Position numbers and translations under genes: made by a program
In this document: in pieces, positions 16,524 to 23,523 of the stretch
Layout of the letters: the number at the start of each line of letters is the position of its first letter
Numbering within the stretch: position 1 is the stretch's first letter
DNA from: Actinomadura violacea
GTDB lineage: Bacteria; Actinomycetota; Actinomycetes; Streptosporangiales; Streptosporangiaceae
Direction: 5' to 3'
Assembly: GCF_017573465.1 (NCBI RefSeq)
Contig: NZ_JAGEPF010000012.1
Span: 186,001 to 250,000 of the forward strand
Length of the DNA stretch: 64,000 nt
Notes under the pieces: generated by a model
Told to the model about the DNA's origin: nothing
The model's input: only the letters and a program-made list of their open reading frames with translations
The model's database searches: none

Positions 16524-17168
16524 ATGACCCCCAGCGCACCCGGCGCGCCCCGGGGACCCGCCGGTCCCGGTCTTCCCGGGACCGGCGGACTCCCGGGACG
16601 GAGCGGGCCCGGCGGCACCGGCGGTTCCGGCTACCCGGTCCTTCCGGGCGCTTCCGGTCCGCCCGACTATCCAGGCATGCCGGGTGGCCCCGGTGCGCCG
16701 GGCGGCTCCGGGGTGCCCGGCGGCTCCGGCGCGCCGGGCGGCTCCGGCATGCCCGGCGGGCCCGAGGCCTCGGGGGCGTTCGCGGTCCCGGGGCGGGAGC
16801 GGTGGATCGACGACGCCGCCGGGCCGATCGTCCGCCCCTACGCGGTGACCCGCGGCCGGACCCGGCCGCGCGGCGAGCCGCTCGACATCGTCGCGATCCT
16901 CGTCGCGACCGGCCGGTCGGCCGCCGAGCCCGGCCGGCTGTCGCGGCACCAGCGGCGGCTGCTCGCGCTGTGCCGCCGCCCGCACGCCCTGGCCGACCTG
17001 GCCTCCGACCTGGACCTGCCGTTCGGCGTGATCCGGGTGCTGGCCGGCGACCTGGTCGACTCGGGCCTGGTGAGCGTGCAGCGCTGGGCCCCCGCCACCC
17101 CGTCCGTCCAGCCGCACAACGACCCGAACCTGCTCAGGAGGGTGCTCGATGAACTCCGCGCGCTCTGA
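16524..17168 (+). CDS. cvnC: DUF742 protein with collagen-like N-terminal extension (CvnC type)
   Basis: The 214-residue protein ends in a DUF742 domain (about 98-210; begins near IVRPYAVTRGRTRP), a winged-helix-like fold found only in conservons. Residues 1-85 are unusual: a Gly/Pro/Ser stretch in which the hexapeptide G-x-P-G-G-S repeats, encoded by an 18-bp tandem repeat at 16692-16763. CvnC proteins often have disordered N-termini, but this regular repeat is notable. The gene starts six bases after the roadblock gene and overlaps the GTPase gene by 20 bases, indicating one operon. Confidence 0.9.
   Translation: MTPSAPGAPRGPAGPGLPGTGGLPGRSGPGGTGGSGYPVLPGASGPPDYPGMPGGPGAPGGSGVPGGSGAPGGSGMPGGPEASGAFAVPGRERWIDDAAGPIVRPYAVTRGRTRPRGEPLDIVAILVATGRSAAEPGRLSRHQRRLLALCRRPHALADLASDLDLPFGVIRVLAGDLVDSGLVSVQRWAPATPSVQPHNDPNLLRRVLDELRAL
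16692..16763. repeat. Four 18-bp tandem repeats inside the DUF742 gene
   Basis: Four in-frame 18-base units start at 16692, 16710, 16728 and 16746. They encode GAPGGS, GVPGGS, GAPGGS and GMPGGP. Codons vary at third positions, so the array is old enough to have drifted while keeping the peptide pattern. Confidence 0.85.
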
Positions 17169-17832
17169 CCCCCCGTCCGGCGCCGTCCCGCCAGGCGAGC
17201 ACGACGACCGCGACGACGGGCCCCGCGTCGCGTTGAAGATCCTGGTCGCCGGCGGGTTCGGGGTCGGCAAGACGACCCTGGTCGGCGCGGTCAGCGAGAT
17301 CCGCCCGCTGCGCACCGAGGAGGCGCTCACCGACGCGGGCGCCGCGGTCGACGACCTCGACGGGGTCACCGCCAAGACCACCACGACCGTGGCGATGGAC
17401 TTCGGCCGCATCACGCTGCGCGACGGCGTCGCGATCTACCTGTTCGGCACGCCCGGCCAGGAGCGGTTCTGGTTCATGTGGAACGAGCTGTCGCGCGGCG
17501 CGCTCGGCGCGGTGGTGCTGGCCGACACGCGGCGGCTGATGGCGAGCTTCGCCTCCATCGACTACTTCGAGCAGAAGGGCACGCCGTTCGTCGTGGCGGT
17601 CAACTGCTTCGACGAGGCCGACCGCTACGAGCCGCCGGAGATCCGGTCGGCGCTCGCCATCGACCCGCACGTCCCGGTGCTGCTGTGCGACGCGCGGCGG
17701 ACCGGGTCGGCGAAGGAGGTGCTGGTCACGCTGGTGGAGCACGCGCTGCGGATCGCGGGCGCGGCGTCCGGCCGGGCCCCGTCCGAGCCGGGTCCGCGCC
17801 CGTGGCCCACGCCCGCCCGGGCGGAGAACTGA
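17149..17832 (+). CDS. cvnD: Conservon small GTPase (CvnD type)
   Basis: The 227-residue protein is a Ras-like/MglA-related GTPase. The P-loop is at 34-43 (AGGFGVGKTT), the switch-II motif at 99-107 (FGTPGQERF), and the base-recognition motif is NCFD (152-155), the variant of NKxD usual in conservons. It has no lipidation signal. Fourth gene of the conservon, overlapping CvnC by 20 bases. Expected to be controlled by the roadblock protein and the kinase-like protein at the membrane. The downstream target cannot be deduced; no cytochrome P450 gene, sometimes attached to conservons, follows. Confidence 0.93.
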   Translation: MNSARSDPPSGAVPPGEHDDRDDGPRVALKILVAGGFGVGKTTLVGAVSEIRPLRTEEALTDAGAAVDDLDGVTAKTTTTVAMDFGRITLRDGVAIYLFGTPGQERFWFMWNELSRGALGAVVLADTRRLMASFASIDYFEQKGTPFVVAVNCFDEADRYEPPEIRSALAIDPHVPVLLCDARRTGSAKEVLVTLVEHALRIAGAASGRAPSEPGPRPWPTPARAEN

Positions 17833-17854
17833 CGCCTCCGCCCGCCGGAGGGCG

Positions 17855-18361
17855 CTAGGCGGGCCCGCCTCCGGGCGGGTCCGCCGGCGAACCCATCACG
17901 ATCTCGTCGACGGCCACGTCGTGGCCCGCGGCGCAGCGGACCTGCGCGGTCACGGGCTCGTCGCAGCCCGCGTGCCGGAGCGCGACCTGCCGGCCCTCCT
18001 CGCCGGGCAGGTACGTCTCGCCCCACTCCATGAGGCTGACGAGGGTGGGCGCGAGGTCCCGCCCCATCTTGGTCAGGTGGTACTCGTAGCGGGTGCGCTG
18101 CCCGGGCTCCTGGTAGGGCTCGCGGACGAGCAGCCCCGCCTTCACCAGGTGGTGGAGGCGCGCGGTGACGGCCGACTCGGTCATCTCGAGGTTCTTCACG
18201 AAGTCGCCGAACCGGTTCGTCCCGAAGTAGGCCTCGCTGAGCACCAGCACCGCGGACGGCGGGCCGAGCGCGGCGAGCGTCCGCGCGACCGGGCAGTTCT
18301 GCATCGACCAGGTGTCGCGGTCGGCGAAGTGCCCCTCAAGCGTGATCGTCACATCGTCCAC
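17855..18361 (-). CDS. HxlR family transcriptional regulator
   Basis: The 168-residue protein has the HxlR winged-helix domain beginning at NCPVARTLAALG, followed by SEAYFGTNRFGDFVKNLEMTESAVTARLHHLVKAGLL. A C-terminal extension carries two cysteines. Start is GTG 18361, but a -10-like TATAGT on the minus strand (18363-18368) sits almost on top of it, so a downstream GTG (18352) may be the real start. The gene is divergent from an MFS exporter and is its probable repressor. Two matching inverted repeats lie in the shared promoter DNA. Confidence 0.88.
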   Translation of the reverse strand: MDDVTITLEGHFADRDTWSMQNCPVARTLAALGPPSAVLVLSEAYFGTNRFGDFVKNLEMTESAVTARLHHLVKAGLLVREPYQEPGQRTRYEYHLTKMGRDLAPTLVSLMEWGETYLPGEEGRQVALRHAGCDEPVTAQVRCAAGHDVAVDEIVMGSPADPPGGGPA

Positions 18362-18371
18362 TATAAACCTG

Positions 18372-18437
18372 CTGACTTCGCTTGACCAAAGTCAGGCGGC
18401 GGGGTTAGCGTCCCTGACTATGGTGAAACAAAGTCAG
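18372..18437. promoter_or_regulatory. Divergent promoter with two matching HxlR operator repeats
   Basis: CTGACTT-N10-AAGTCAG occupies 18372-18395. A second copy, CTGACTA-N10-AAGTCAG, occupies 18414-18437, exactly 42 bases (four helical turns) further on. The exporter promoter reads TTGACC (18382-18387), 17 bases, TTAGCG (18405-18410), placing the transcription start near the ATG at 18420, so its mRNA is probably leaderless. Operator 1 covers the -35 element and operator 2 covers the start codon, an arrangement for tight repression. Confidence 0.7.
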
Positions 18438-19841
18438 GTGCGTCCCGGGCTGCTCCTCGCGGTGCTCTCCGTCGCCTCCTTCATGGCGGGCCTCGACCTG
18501 TTCATCGTCAACGTCGCGTTCGACGACATCGGCCGCGACTTCGCCGGGACGTCCCTGGCCGACCTGTCCTGGGTACTGAACGGCTACGCGATCGTGTTCG
18601 CGGCGCTGCTCGTCCCCCTCGGCAGGCTCGCCGACCGCTACGGCCGCAAGGCCGGCCTCGTCCTCGGCCTGACCGTGTTCACCCTCGCCTCCCAGGCCTG
18701 CGCCGCCGCGCCCTCGCTGTGGTGGCTCGTCGCCTTCCGCGTCGTCCAGGCCGCCGGCGCCGCCGCCCTCATCCCCACCAGCCTCGGCCTCCTGCTGTCG
18801 GTCTACCCGCCTGGACGCCGTGCCGGCGCCGTGCGGATCTGGTCCGCCGCGTCCGCGCTCGCCGCCGCCGCCGGGCCCGCCGTCGGCGGGGTGCTGGTCG
18901 ACTCGTCCTGGCGCTGGGTGTTCGAGGTGAACGTGCCCATCGGGCTCCTCGCGACCGCCCTCGCGCTGCGGTTCGTGCCCGACAGCCGCGACGGCGCCGC
19001 CGCCCGCGTCCCCGACCTGCCCGGCACCGCCGTGCTGACCGGCGCGATCGCCCTGCTCGCGCTCGGCCTCGTGAAGATCAACGACTGGCCGCAGCAGCGG
19101 GTCGCGATCGCCGTCGGCCTCGCGCTGCTCGCCCTCGCCGGCTTCTGGATCCGGTCCCGGCGGCACCCCGCGCCCGTCATCGAGCCCGCGCTGCTGGCCG
19201 TCCGCACCTTCGCCTGGTCGAACGCCGCCGTCCTGCTGTTCACCGTCGCGTTCGCCGCGAACCTGCTGCTCGGCGTCCTGTGGATGCAGCAGGTCTGGCA
19301 CTACTCGCCGGTCCGCACCGGGCTCGGCGTCGCGCCCGGCCCGCTGATGGTCCCCGCGATGGCGCTGATCGCCGGCCGGATGGCCGCGCGCCGCGTCCCC
19401 GTCGGCCTCATCACCGCCGTCGGCTGCATGCTCTGCGCGTTCGGCGTCGTCATGGTCGCGACCGGCCTCGGCGCCGCCCCCGCCTACGCCTCCGAACTGC
19501 TGCCGGGCTGGCTCGTCGGCGGCGTCGGCGTCGGCCTCGCGCTCCCCACCATCCTGTCCGCCGCCGCCGCGGACCTGCCCGACCACCGGTTCGCGACGGG
19601 CAGCGCCGTCGTCAACATGAGCCGGCAGATCGGCAGCGTCCTCGGCGTCAGCCTCGCCGTCGCCGTCCTCGGCACCCACCACGCCTACGTGGACGCCCAC
19701 CGCGCCTACGTGCACGCCTGGCTGATGGTCGGCGCGTTCATGGTCATCGCCGCGATCGCCGCCCTCGGCATGACCCCGCGCCACCGCCGGCCCGTCGCCC
19801 CCGTCCCCGACAGCGAGAAGGAAGTGGTCGCCGGAGCCTGA
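18420..19841 (+). CDS. MFS multidrug exporter, DHA2 (14-helix) type
   Basis: The 473-residue protein is a drug:proton antiporter of the DHA2 group. Motif A is seen in LGRLADRYGRKAGLVLGL after the second helix, and motif C near GPAVGGVLVDSSWRWVFEVN. About 14 hydrophobic segments are present. ATG 18420 is preferred over upstream in-frame starts because it sits at the predicted transcription start and inside the second operator copy. It is divergent from and probably repressed by the HxlR regulator; the substrate may be the HxlR ligand. A clear hairpin terminator follows about 100 bases past the stop. Confidence 0.9.
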   Translation: MVKQSQVRPGLLLAVLSVASFMAGLDLFIVNVAFDDIGRDFAGTSLADLSWVLNGYAIVFAALLVPLGRLADRYGRKAGLVLGLTVFTLASQACAAAPSLWWLVAFRVVQAAGAAALIPTSLGLLLSVYPPGRRAGAVRIWSAASALAAAAGPAVGGVLVDSSWRWVFEVNVPIGLLATALALRFVPDSRDGAAARVPDLPGTAVLTGAIALLALGLVKINDWPQQRVAIAVGLALLALAGFWIRSRRHPAPVIEPALLAVRTFAWSNAAVLLFTVAFAANLLLGVLWMQQVWHYSPVRTGLGVAPGPLMVPAMALIAGRMAARRVPVGLITAVGCMLCAFGVVMVATGLGAAPAYASELLPGWLVGGVGVGLALPTILSAAAADLPDHRFATGSAVVNMSRQIGSVLGVSLAVAVLGTHHAYVDAHRAYVHAWLMVGAFMVIAAIAALGMTPRHRRPVAPVPDSEKEVVAGA

Positions 19842-19944
19842 GAACCCTGCTCGACGAGTACGACTTGACACAGAACGCGGGCGAGGACGGAACCTTGACC
19901 CGGGCAGGTCACGGCCCGGTCCGCCCACCGCCCGGCCACATGAT

Positions 19945-19971
19945 GGGCATCCCGGTCCGGACGGGATGCCC
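19945..19971 (+). terminator. Hairpin terminator downstream of the MFS exporter
   Basis: GGGCATCCCG (19945-19954) and CGGGATGCCC (19962-19971) pair perfectly around the seven-base loop GTCCGGA. It lies between the exporter and the next same-strand gene, separating their transcription. Confidence 0.65.
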
Positions 19972-20039
19972 GTCGTGTCGTCCACGGGTCCGGCCGCGCG
20001 CCCGCGGGGTACGATCCGCCGCAGCGGAGGAGGCCCTCG

Positions 20040-20384
20040 ATGACCGAGATCACCGACGCGCACATGCGCGAGCAGATGGCCCTGACCAGGGAGTACACGG
20101 TCGTCCTGCTCAAGGCGGCGGAAGGGTACGGCGGCCCAGGCGCGGACGCGGTCGTCTGGGAGCACGGCCGGCGCAACTTCCGGCTGCGCGCCGAGGGGCT
20201 GCTGTCCATCGTCTGCCCGGTCGCCGACGACAGCGACCTGTGCGGCGTCGGCGTCTTCGACGCCTCCGTCGAACGGACCCGCGAGCTGATGGAGGACGAC
20301 CCGGGCGTCCGCGCGGGCGTGTTCACCTACGAGGTCCACCCCGTCCGGAGCTTCCCCGGCGACATGCTCCCCGGCGCCCGGTGA
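20040..20384 (+). CDS. YCII-related small protein
   Basis: The 114-residue protein resembles YCII-like ferredoxin-fold proteins (DAHMREQMALTREYTVVLLKAAEGY, then a beta sheet and FTYEVHPVRSFPGD). Such proteins bind small molecules or act as isomerases or dehalogenases; no active site can be named. GGAGGAGG-like sequence precedes the ATG by about seven bases. It is a single gene after a terminator, and is followed immediately by a perfect inverted repeat. Confidence 0.6.
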   Translation: MTEITDAHMREQMALTREYTVVLLKAAEGYGGPGADAVVWEHGRRNFRLRAEGLLSIVCPVADDSDLCGVGVFDASVERTRELMEDDPGVRAGVFTYEVHPVRSFPGDMLPGAR

Positions 20385-20405
20385 ATCTATCGTGAGACGA
20401 TAGAT
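20385..20405. promoter_or_regulatory. Perfect 9-bp inverted repeat with 3-base centre
   Basis: ATCTATCGT and ACGATAGAT flank GAG at 20385-20405, directly after a stop codon. The stem is AT-rich compared with the surroundings, which favours an operator over a terminator. It lies about 50 bases upstream of the DUF3040 start. A second, imperfect dyad GTTCCGGT (20413-20420) / ACCGAAC (20426-20432) follows. Confidence 0.5.
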
Positions 20406-20456
20406 CTTGCCCGTTCCGGTTACATACCGAACAGGAGCGGAGCGGCTGGAGGACCG

Positions 20457-20690
20457 ATGAGCCTGCCACTGCACGAGAGCCGCGTCCTCGCGGTCATCGA
20501 GATGGGCCTCTGCAAGGAGGACCGCGATCTCGCCGCACGGTTCGCGATGTTCAACCGGCTGACGGAGACGGAGACCCCGCCCGGCCGCGAGCGCCTCGAA
20601 CCGAGCCGCCGGACGTGCTGGATCATGACCGCCGTCCTGCTCGCCGGGATGGCCGCCATCGGCGCGCTCGCCGCCCTCGTCACCGGCTGA
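20457..20690 (+). CDS. DUF3040 family small membrane protein
   Basis: The 77-residue protein starts MSLPLHESRVLAVIEMGLCKEDRDLAARF, the N-terminal signature of actinobacterial DUF3040 proteins, and has one membrane segment at about 56-75. GGAGG lies upstream of the ATG at 20457. Function is unknown. It ends inside the palindrome shared with the convergent MarR gene. DUF3040 proteins usually have two membrane segments; this one is short. Confidence 0.7.
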   Translation: MSLPLHESRVLAVIEMGLCKEDRDLAARFAMFNRLTETETPPGRERLEPSRRTCWIMTAVLLAGMAAIGALAALVTG

Positions 20691-20703
20691 CCCCGGGTCA
20701 GCC
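20685..20703. terminator. Compact bidirectional palindrome between convergent genes
   Basis: GGCTGACCC and GGGTCAGCC are separated by a single base. The stop codons of the DUF3040 gene and the convergent MarR gene both lie within the palindrome, so it probably ends both transcripts. Confidence 0.55.
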
Positions 20704-21141
20704 CGGCTGCGGGCCCTCCAGATGCCGCAGCTCGGCGCTCAACCGGTCCAGGATCGGCGCGAGGCTCTGCAGCTCCGCCAGATGCAGCCGCGTCAGCTCC
20801 GCCAGGACCCGGTCGGCCGCCCCGGTCAGCGACACCCGGATCACCCGGTTGTCGTCCTCGTCCCGGCCCCGCCGCACCAGGCCGGCCCGCTCCGCCCGGT
20901 CGATCAGCTCCACCGTGCTGTGGTGCCGCAGCAGCAGGTATCCGGCCAGCTCACCGACCGTCGGCGCGACCCGCGCGCCGTGCCCCTTGATCGCCAGCAG
21001 CAGCTGGTGCTGCGCCGGCGTCAGCCCCGCCTCCCGCACCCGCGTCTCGCTCCACCGCAGGTAGCGGCGCAGCCCCGTCCGGAACGCCAGCAGGGACGCG
21101 AAGTCCTCCTGGCTCAGCTCGTCCAACGCACCCCCGTCCAT
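20698..21141 (-). CDS. MarR family transcriptional regulator
   Basis: The 147-residue protein has the MarR winged helix (LTPAQHQLLLAIKGHG, then TVGELAGYLLLRHHSTVELIDRAERAGLVRRGRDEDDNRVIRVSLT). MarR proteins are dimeric ligand-responsive repressors. Start is ATG at 21139-21141. It diverges from an ECF sigma factor gene whose ATG is 100 bases away, so it may control that promoter or its own. Confidence 0.9.
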   Translation of the reverse strand: MDGGALDELSQEDFASLLAFRTGLRRYLRWSETRVREAGLTPAQHQLLLAIKGHGARVAPTVGELAGYLLLRHHSTVELIDRAERAGLVRRGRDEDDNRVIRVSLTGAADRVLAELTRLHLAELQSLAPILDRLSAELRHLEGPQPG

Positions 21142-21240
21142 CCCGCGAGTTTATGACCTCGGCCCCGGCGGGCCCGCCGTTGTCCACAACTGCCCGCAAC
21201 TCTGGTGAACCGGAGGCGCCGATGCCGCAATAGAGGGGTG

Positions 21241-21762
21241 ATGGACGATGACGACCTGATCGCGGCCGTGGCGGCCGGCGACGACGCGGCGCTGCGGGAG
21301 CTGTTCTCCCGCCACGCCCCCTGGCTCGCCGCGCGCCTCGGCCGCATGCTCGCCGCCGACGCCGTCGAGGACGTCTTACAGGAGACGTTCCTCGGCGTCT
21401 GGAAAGGCGCGGGCGGCTACCGCCCGCCCGCCGGGCGCCCCGACGGCGCGGGCGCGGGCGGCTGGGTCTGGGGCATCGCGCGGCGGCAGGCGGCCCTGTG
21501 GGCGCGCCGCAACCGGCCGCCCGAACTGCTCCCGCCGCGCCCGCTTCCCGACCAGCACGAACGGGCCCTGACCCGGATGGAGCTGGACGCTGCCGTGGCC
21601 GGCCTCGACGCGCCCGACCGCGCCCTGTGGCGCCTGCTGTACGAGGAGGACCGAAGCGTGGCCGAGGTCGCCCGGACCATGGGCATCCCGGAGGGCACCG
21701 TCAAGAGCCGCGCCCACCGCACCCGCCGCCTCCTCCGAGCCGCCCTAGGAGGCCCGACATGA
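21241..21762 (+). CDS. ECF-type RNA polymerase sigma factor
   Basis: The 173-residue protein has sigma region 2 (LFSRHAPWLAARLGRML, then DAVEDVLQETFLGVW) and region 4 (DRALWRLLYEEDRSVAEVARTMGIPEGTVKSRAHRTRRLLRAAL). ATG 21241 lies at the start of region 2. No zinc-finger anti-sigma gene follows, although the next 300 bases are odd. An ABC exporter operon lies downstream on the same strand, and this sigma factor may drive it (inference from order). Confidence 0.9.
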   Translation: MDDDDLIAAVAAGDDAALRELFSRHAPWLAARLGRMLAADAVEDVLQETFLGVWKGAGGYRPPAGRPDGAGAGGWVWGIARRQAALWARRNRPPELLPPRPLPDQHERALTRMELDAAVAGLDAPDRALWRLLYEEDRSVAEVARTMGIPEGTVKSRAHRTRRLLRAALGGPT

Positions 21763-22072
21763 CCCCCCAAAACCCCACCCTCCCGCGCCAGGCCACGCGG
21801 CCATGCCCGGAGCCGCCGCGCAAAGTCGCGGAGAAGCCATGCCCGGGGGGTGCCGTTGTGAAGGAGGCCGCCGCGCAGAGGGGCCGCCGCCATGACGGGA
21901 GAACCGCCGTGCGGGAGGCGCCGTCATGAGGAAGGTGTCGCCGTGGTGGGAGGGGACGGCGCGAAGGGGGCGTGAACGGGGGCGCCACTGGGGCGAGGGC
22001 GGTCGGCCGGGGACGGCATTGCACAGGGAGGGACGGCGTGAGGGAGGGCCACATGGTGAAAGGGAGAGCGGG
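21763..22072. other. Low-complexity spacer with chained ATGA overlaps
   Basis: These 310 bases are purine-rich on the plus strand and repetitive in feel: CATGCCCGG twice near 21802 and 21839, and many GGGAG-type words. A 56-codon frame starts at 21759 (ATGA overlap with the sigma stop) and ends at 21929, where another ATGA overlap begins an in-frame 5' extension of the next gene. The encoded peptides are low-complexity Arg/Gly/Pro sequences with no family. This is the place where a zinc-finger anti-sigma gene is normally found; it may be a decayed remnant or a long leader. I see no clear promoter. Confidence 0.4.
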
Positions 22073-22777
22073 ATGAACGAAGGGCCCGATCTCGAGCGGG
22101 TGTGGCTCGGCGTCGCCGCGCAGGTCTGGCGGCGACGGCCCGGGCGCGTCGAGCGGGTGCTCGCCGTGCTGCTGCGGTCCGACGGCCTCGCGCGGGCGCT
22201 GGTGTCCACGCCGTCGCTGCTGCTGCCCTGGCTGCTGGCCACCGTCGCGGTGCTCACCGCCGGCGCGGCCGCCTCCGTCGCGACCGGCACCCCGCTGGTC
22301 CCGCTGCTGGCGCCGGTCGTCGCGGCCGCCGGCATCGCCTACGCCTACGGGCCCGGCGTCGACCCCGCCTACGAGCTGACCCGGTCGCTGCCGGTCGGCG
22401 ACCGAATGGTGCTGCTCGTCCGCGTCCCGGCGGTGTTCGGCACGGACGCGCTGCTCGGCCTGGCCGCGTCGGCGGCGTCCCCGCACGCCGCCGCGCTCAC
22501 CTTCGGCTGGCTGGTCCCGATGGCCGCGGTGTCGGCGCTCGCGCTGGCCGTGGCGACCATCACCCGGTCGGCGAACACCGGCGTCGCGGCCGGGCTCGGC
22601 GCCTGGTGCCTCACCGTGGTGTCGGCGCGCGCGGCGACCGGGCACGCCGCCGCGGCGGTCGCCCGGCCCGCCCTCCTCATCCCCTACGCGGTCCTGGCCG
22701 TGGCGTGCGCGGCCGTCGTCCTGATCGGCACCGGCACCCCGCGCACACCGGGGCTCGGCGCACCGAAGCGAGGTTGA
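22073..22777 (+). CDS. Integral membrane protein of an ABC exporter operon
   Basis: The 234-residue protein has a short soluble N-terminus (MNEGPDLERVWLGVAAQVWRRRPGRVERVLAVLLRSDGLARAL) and about six hydrophobic segments, ending in a charged tail. ATG 22073 is chosen because GGGAGAG lies five bases upstream; an in-frame ATG at 21926 would add 49 low-complexity residues. The N-terminus could contact the upstream sigma factor, as membrane anti-sigma proteins do, but I see no zinc-finger motif. It is two bases upstream of the ABC ATPase gene. Confidence 0.7.
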   Translation: MNEGPDLERVWLGVAAQVWRRRPGRVERVLAVLLRSDGLARALVSTPSLLLPWLLATVAVLTAGAAASVATGTPLVPLLAPVVAAAGIAYAYGPGVDPAYELTRSLPVGDRMVLLVRVPAVFGTDALLGLAASAASPHAAALTFGWLVPMAAVSALALAVATITRSANTGVAAGLGAWCLTVVSARAATGHAAAAVARPALLIPYAVLAVACAAVVLIGTGTPRTPGLGAPKRG

Positions 22778-22779
22778 CA

Positions 22780-23523
22780 GTGAACGTGGAGACCAGCGGC
22801 CTGACCCGGTCGTTCCGGCGCAGGAAGGCCGTCGCCGGCGTCGATCTCGCACTCGGGGCCGGCGTGTACGGGCTGCTCGGCCCGAACGGCGCCGGGAAGA
22901 CCTCGCTGCTGCGGGTGCTCGGCACGGTGATCCCGCCGTCGTCCGGCGAGCTGCGGCTGCTCGGCCGCGACCCCGCCGGGCACGCCGAGCGCCGCGAGAT
23001 CCGGCGGCGCCTCGGCTACCTGCCGCAGGACCTCGGCTACTACGCCGGCTTCACCGTCGTGGAGTTCGTCGAGTACATCGCGCTGCTGAAGGAGATGCCG
23101 CGGCAGCGGGTGCCGCGCGCCGTCGCCGCGGCCGTGGAGGACGTCGGGCTCGGCGACCGCGCCCGGTCCAAGCTGCGCACTCTGTCCGGCGGGATGCTGC
23201 GGCGCGTCGGCATCGCGCAGGCCATCGTGAACGAGCCCGAACTCCTGCTGCTGGACGAGCCGACCGCCGGCCTCGACCCCGAGCAGCGCGTCCAGTTCCG
23301 CGGCCTGATGCGCCGGATGGGGGAGCGGGCGACCGTGATCGTCAGCACCCACCTCGTCGAGGACGTCGGCGCCGCCTGCGACCGGGTCGGGCTGATGTCC
23401 GACGGGCGGTTGGTCTTCACCGGAACGCCGGACGAGCTGAGCGCGCGCGGCGCCGGCACCGGGGTCGGTGACGCGCCGCTGGAGCGCGGCTACAGCGCCG
23501 TCCTCGCGGAGATCCGGACATGA
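22780..23523 (+). CDS. ABC transporter ATP-binding protein
   Basis: The 247-residue protein is an ABC-2-type exporter ATPase. Walker A is LLGPNGAGKTSL, the Q-loop is GYLPQDLGYY, the signature is LSGGMLRRVGIAQA and Walker B is LLLLDEPTAGLD, with the H-loop in VSTHLVEDV. It starts at GTG 22780 (GTG 22786 is possible) two bases after the preceding membrane gene, and ends in an ATGA overlap with the permease. It energises the permeases at 23520 and 24989. Confidence 0.95.
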   Translation: MNVETSGLTRSFRRRKAVAGVDLALGAGVYGLLGPNGAGKTSLLRVLGTVIPPSSGELRLLGRDPAGHAERREIRRRLGYLPQDLGYYAGFTVVEFVEYIALLKEMPRQRVPRAVAAAVEDVGLGDRARSKLRTLSGGMLRRVGIAQAIVNEPELLLLDEPTAGLDPEQRVQFRGLMRRMGERATVIVSTHLVEDVGAACDRVGLMSDGRLVFTGTPDELSARGAGTGVGDAPLERGYSAVLAEIRT

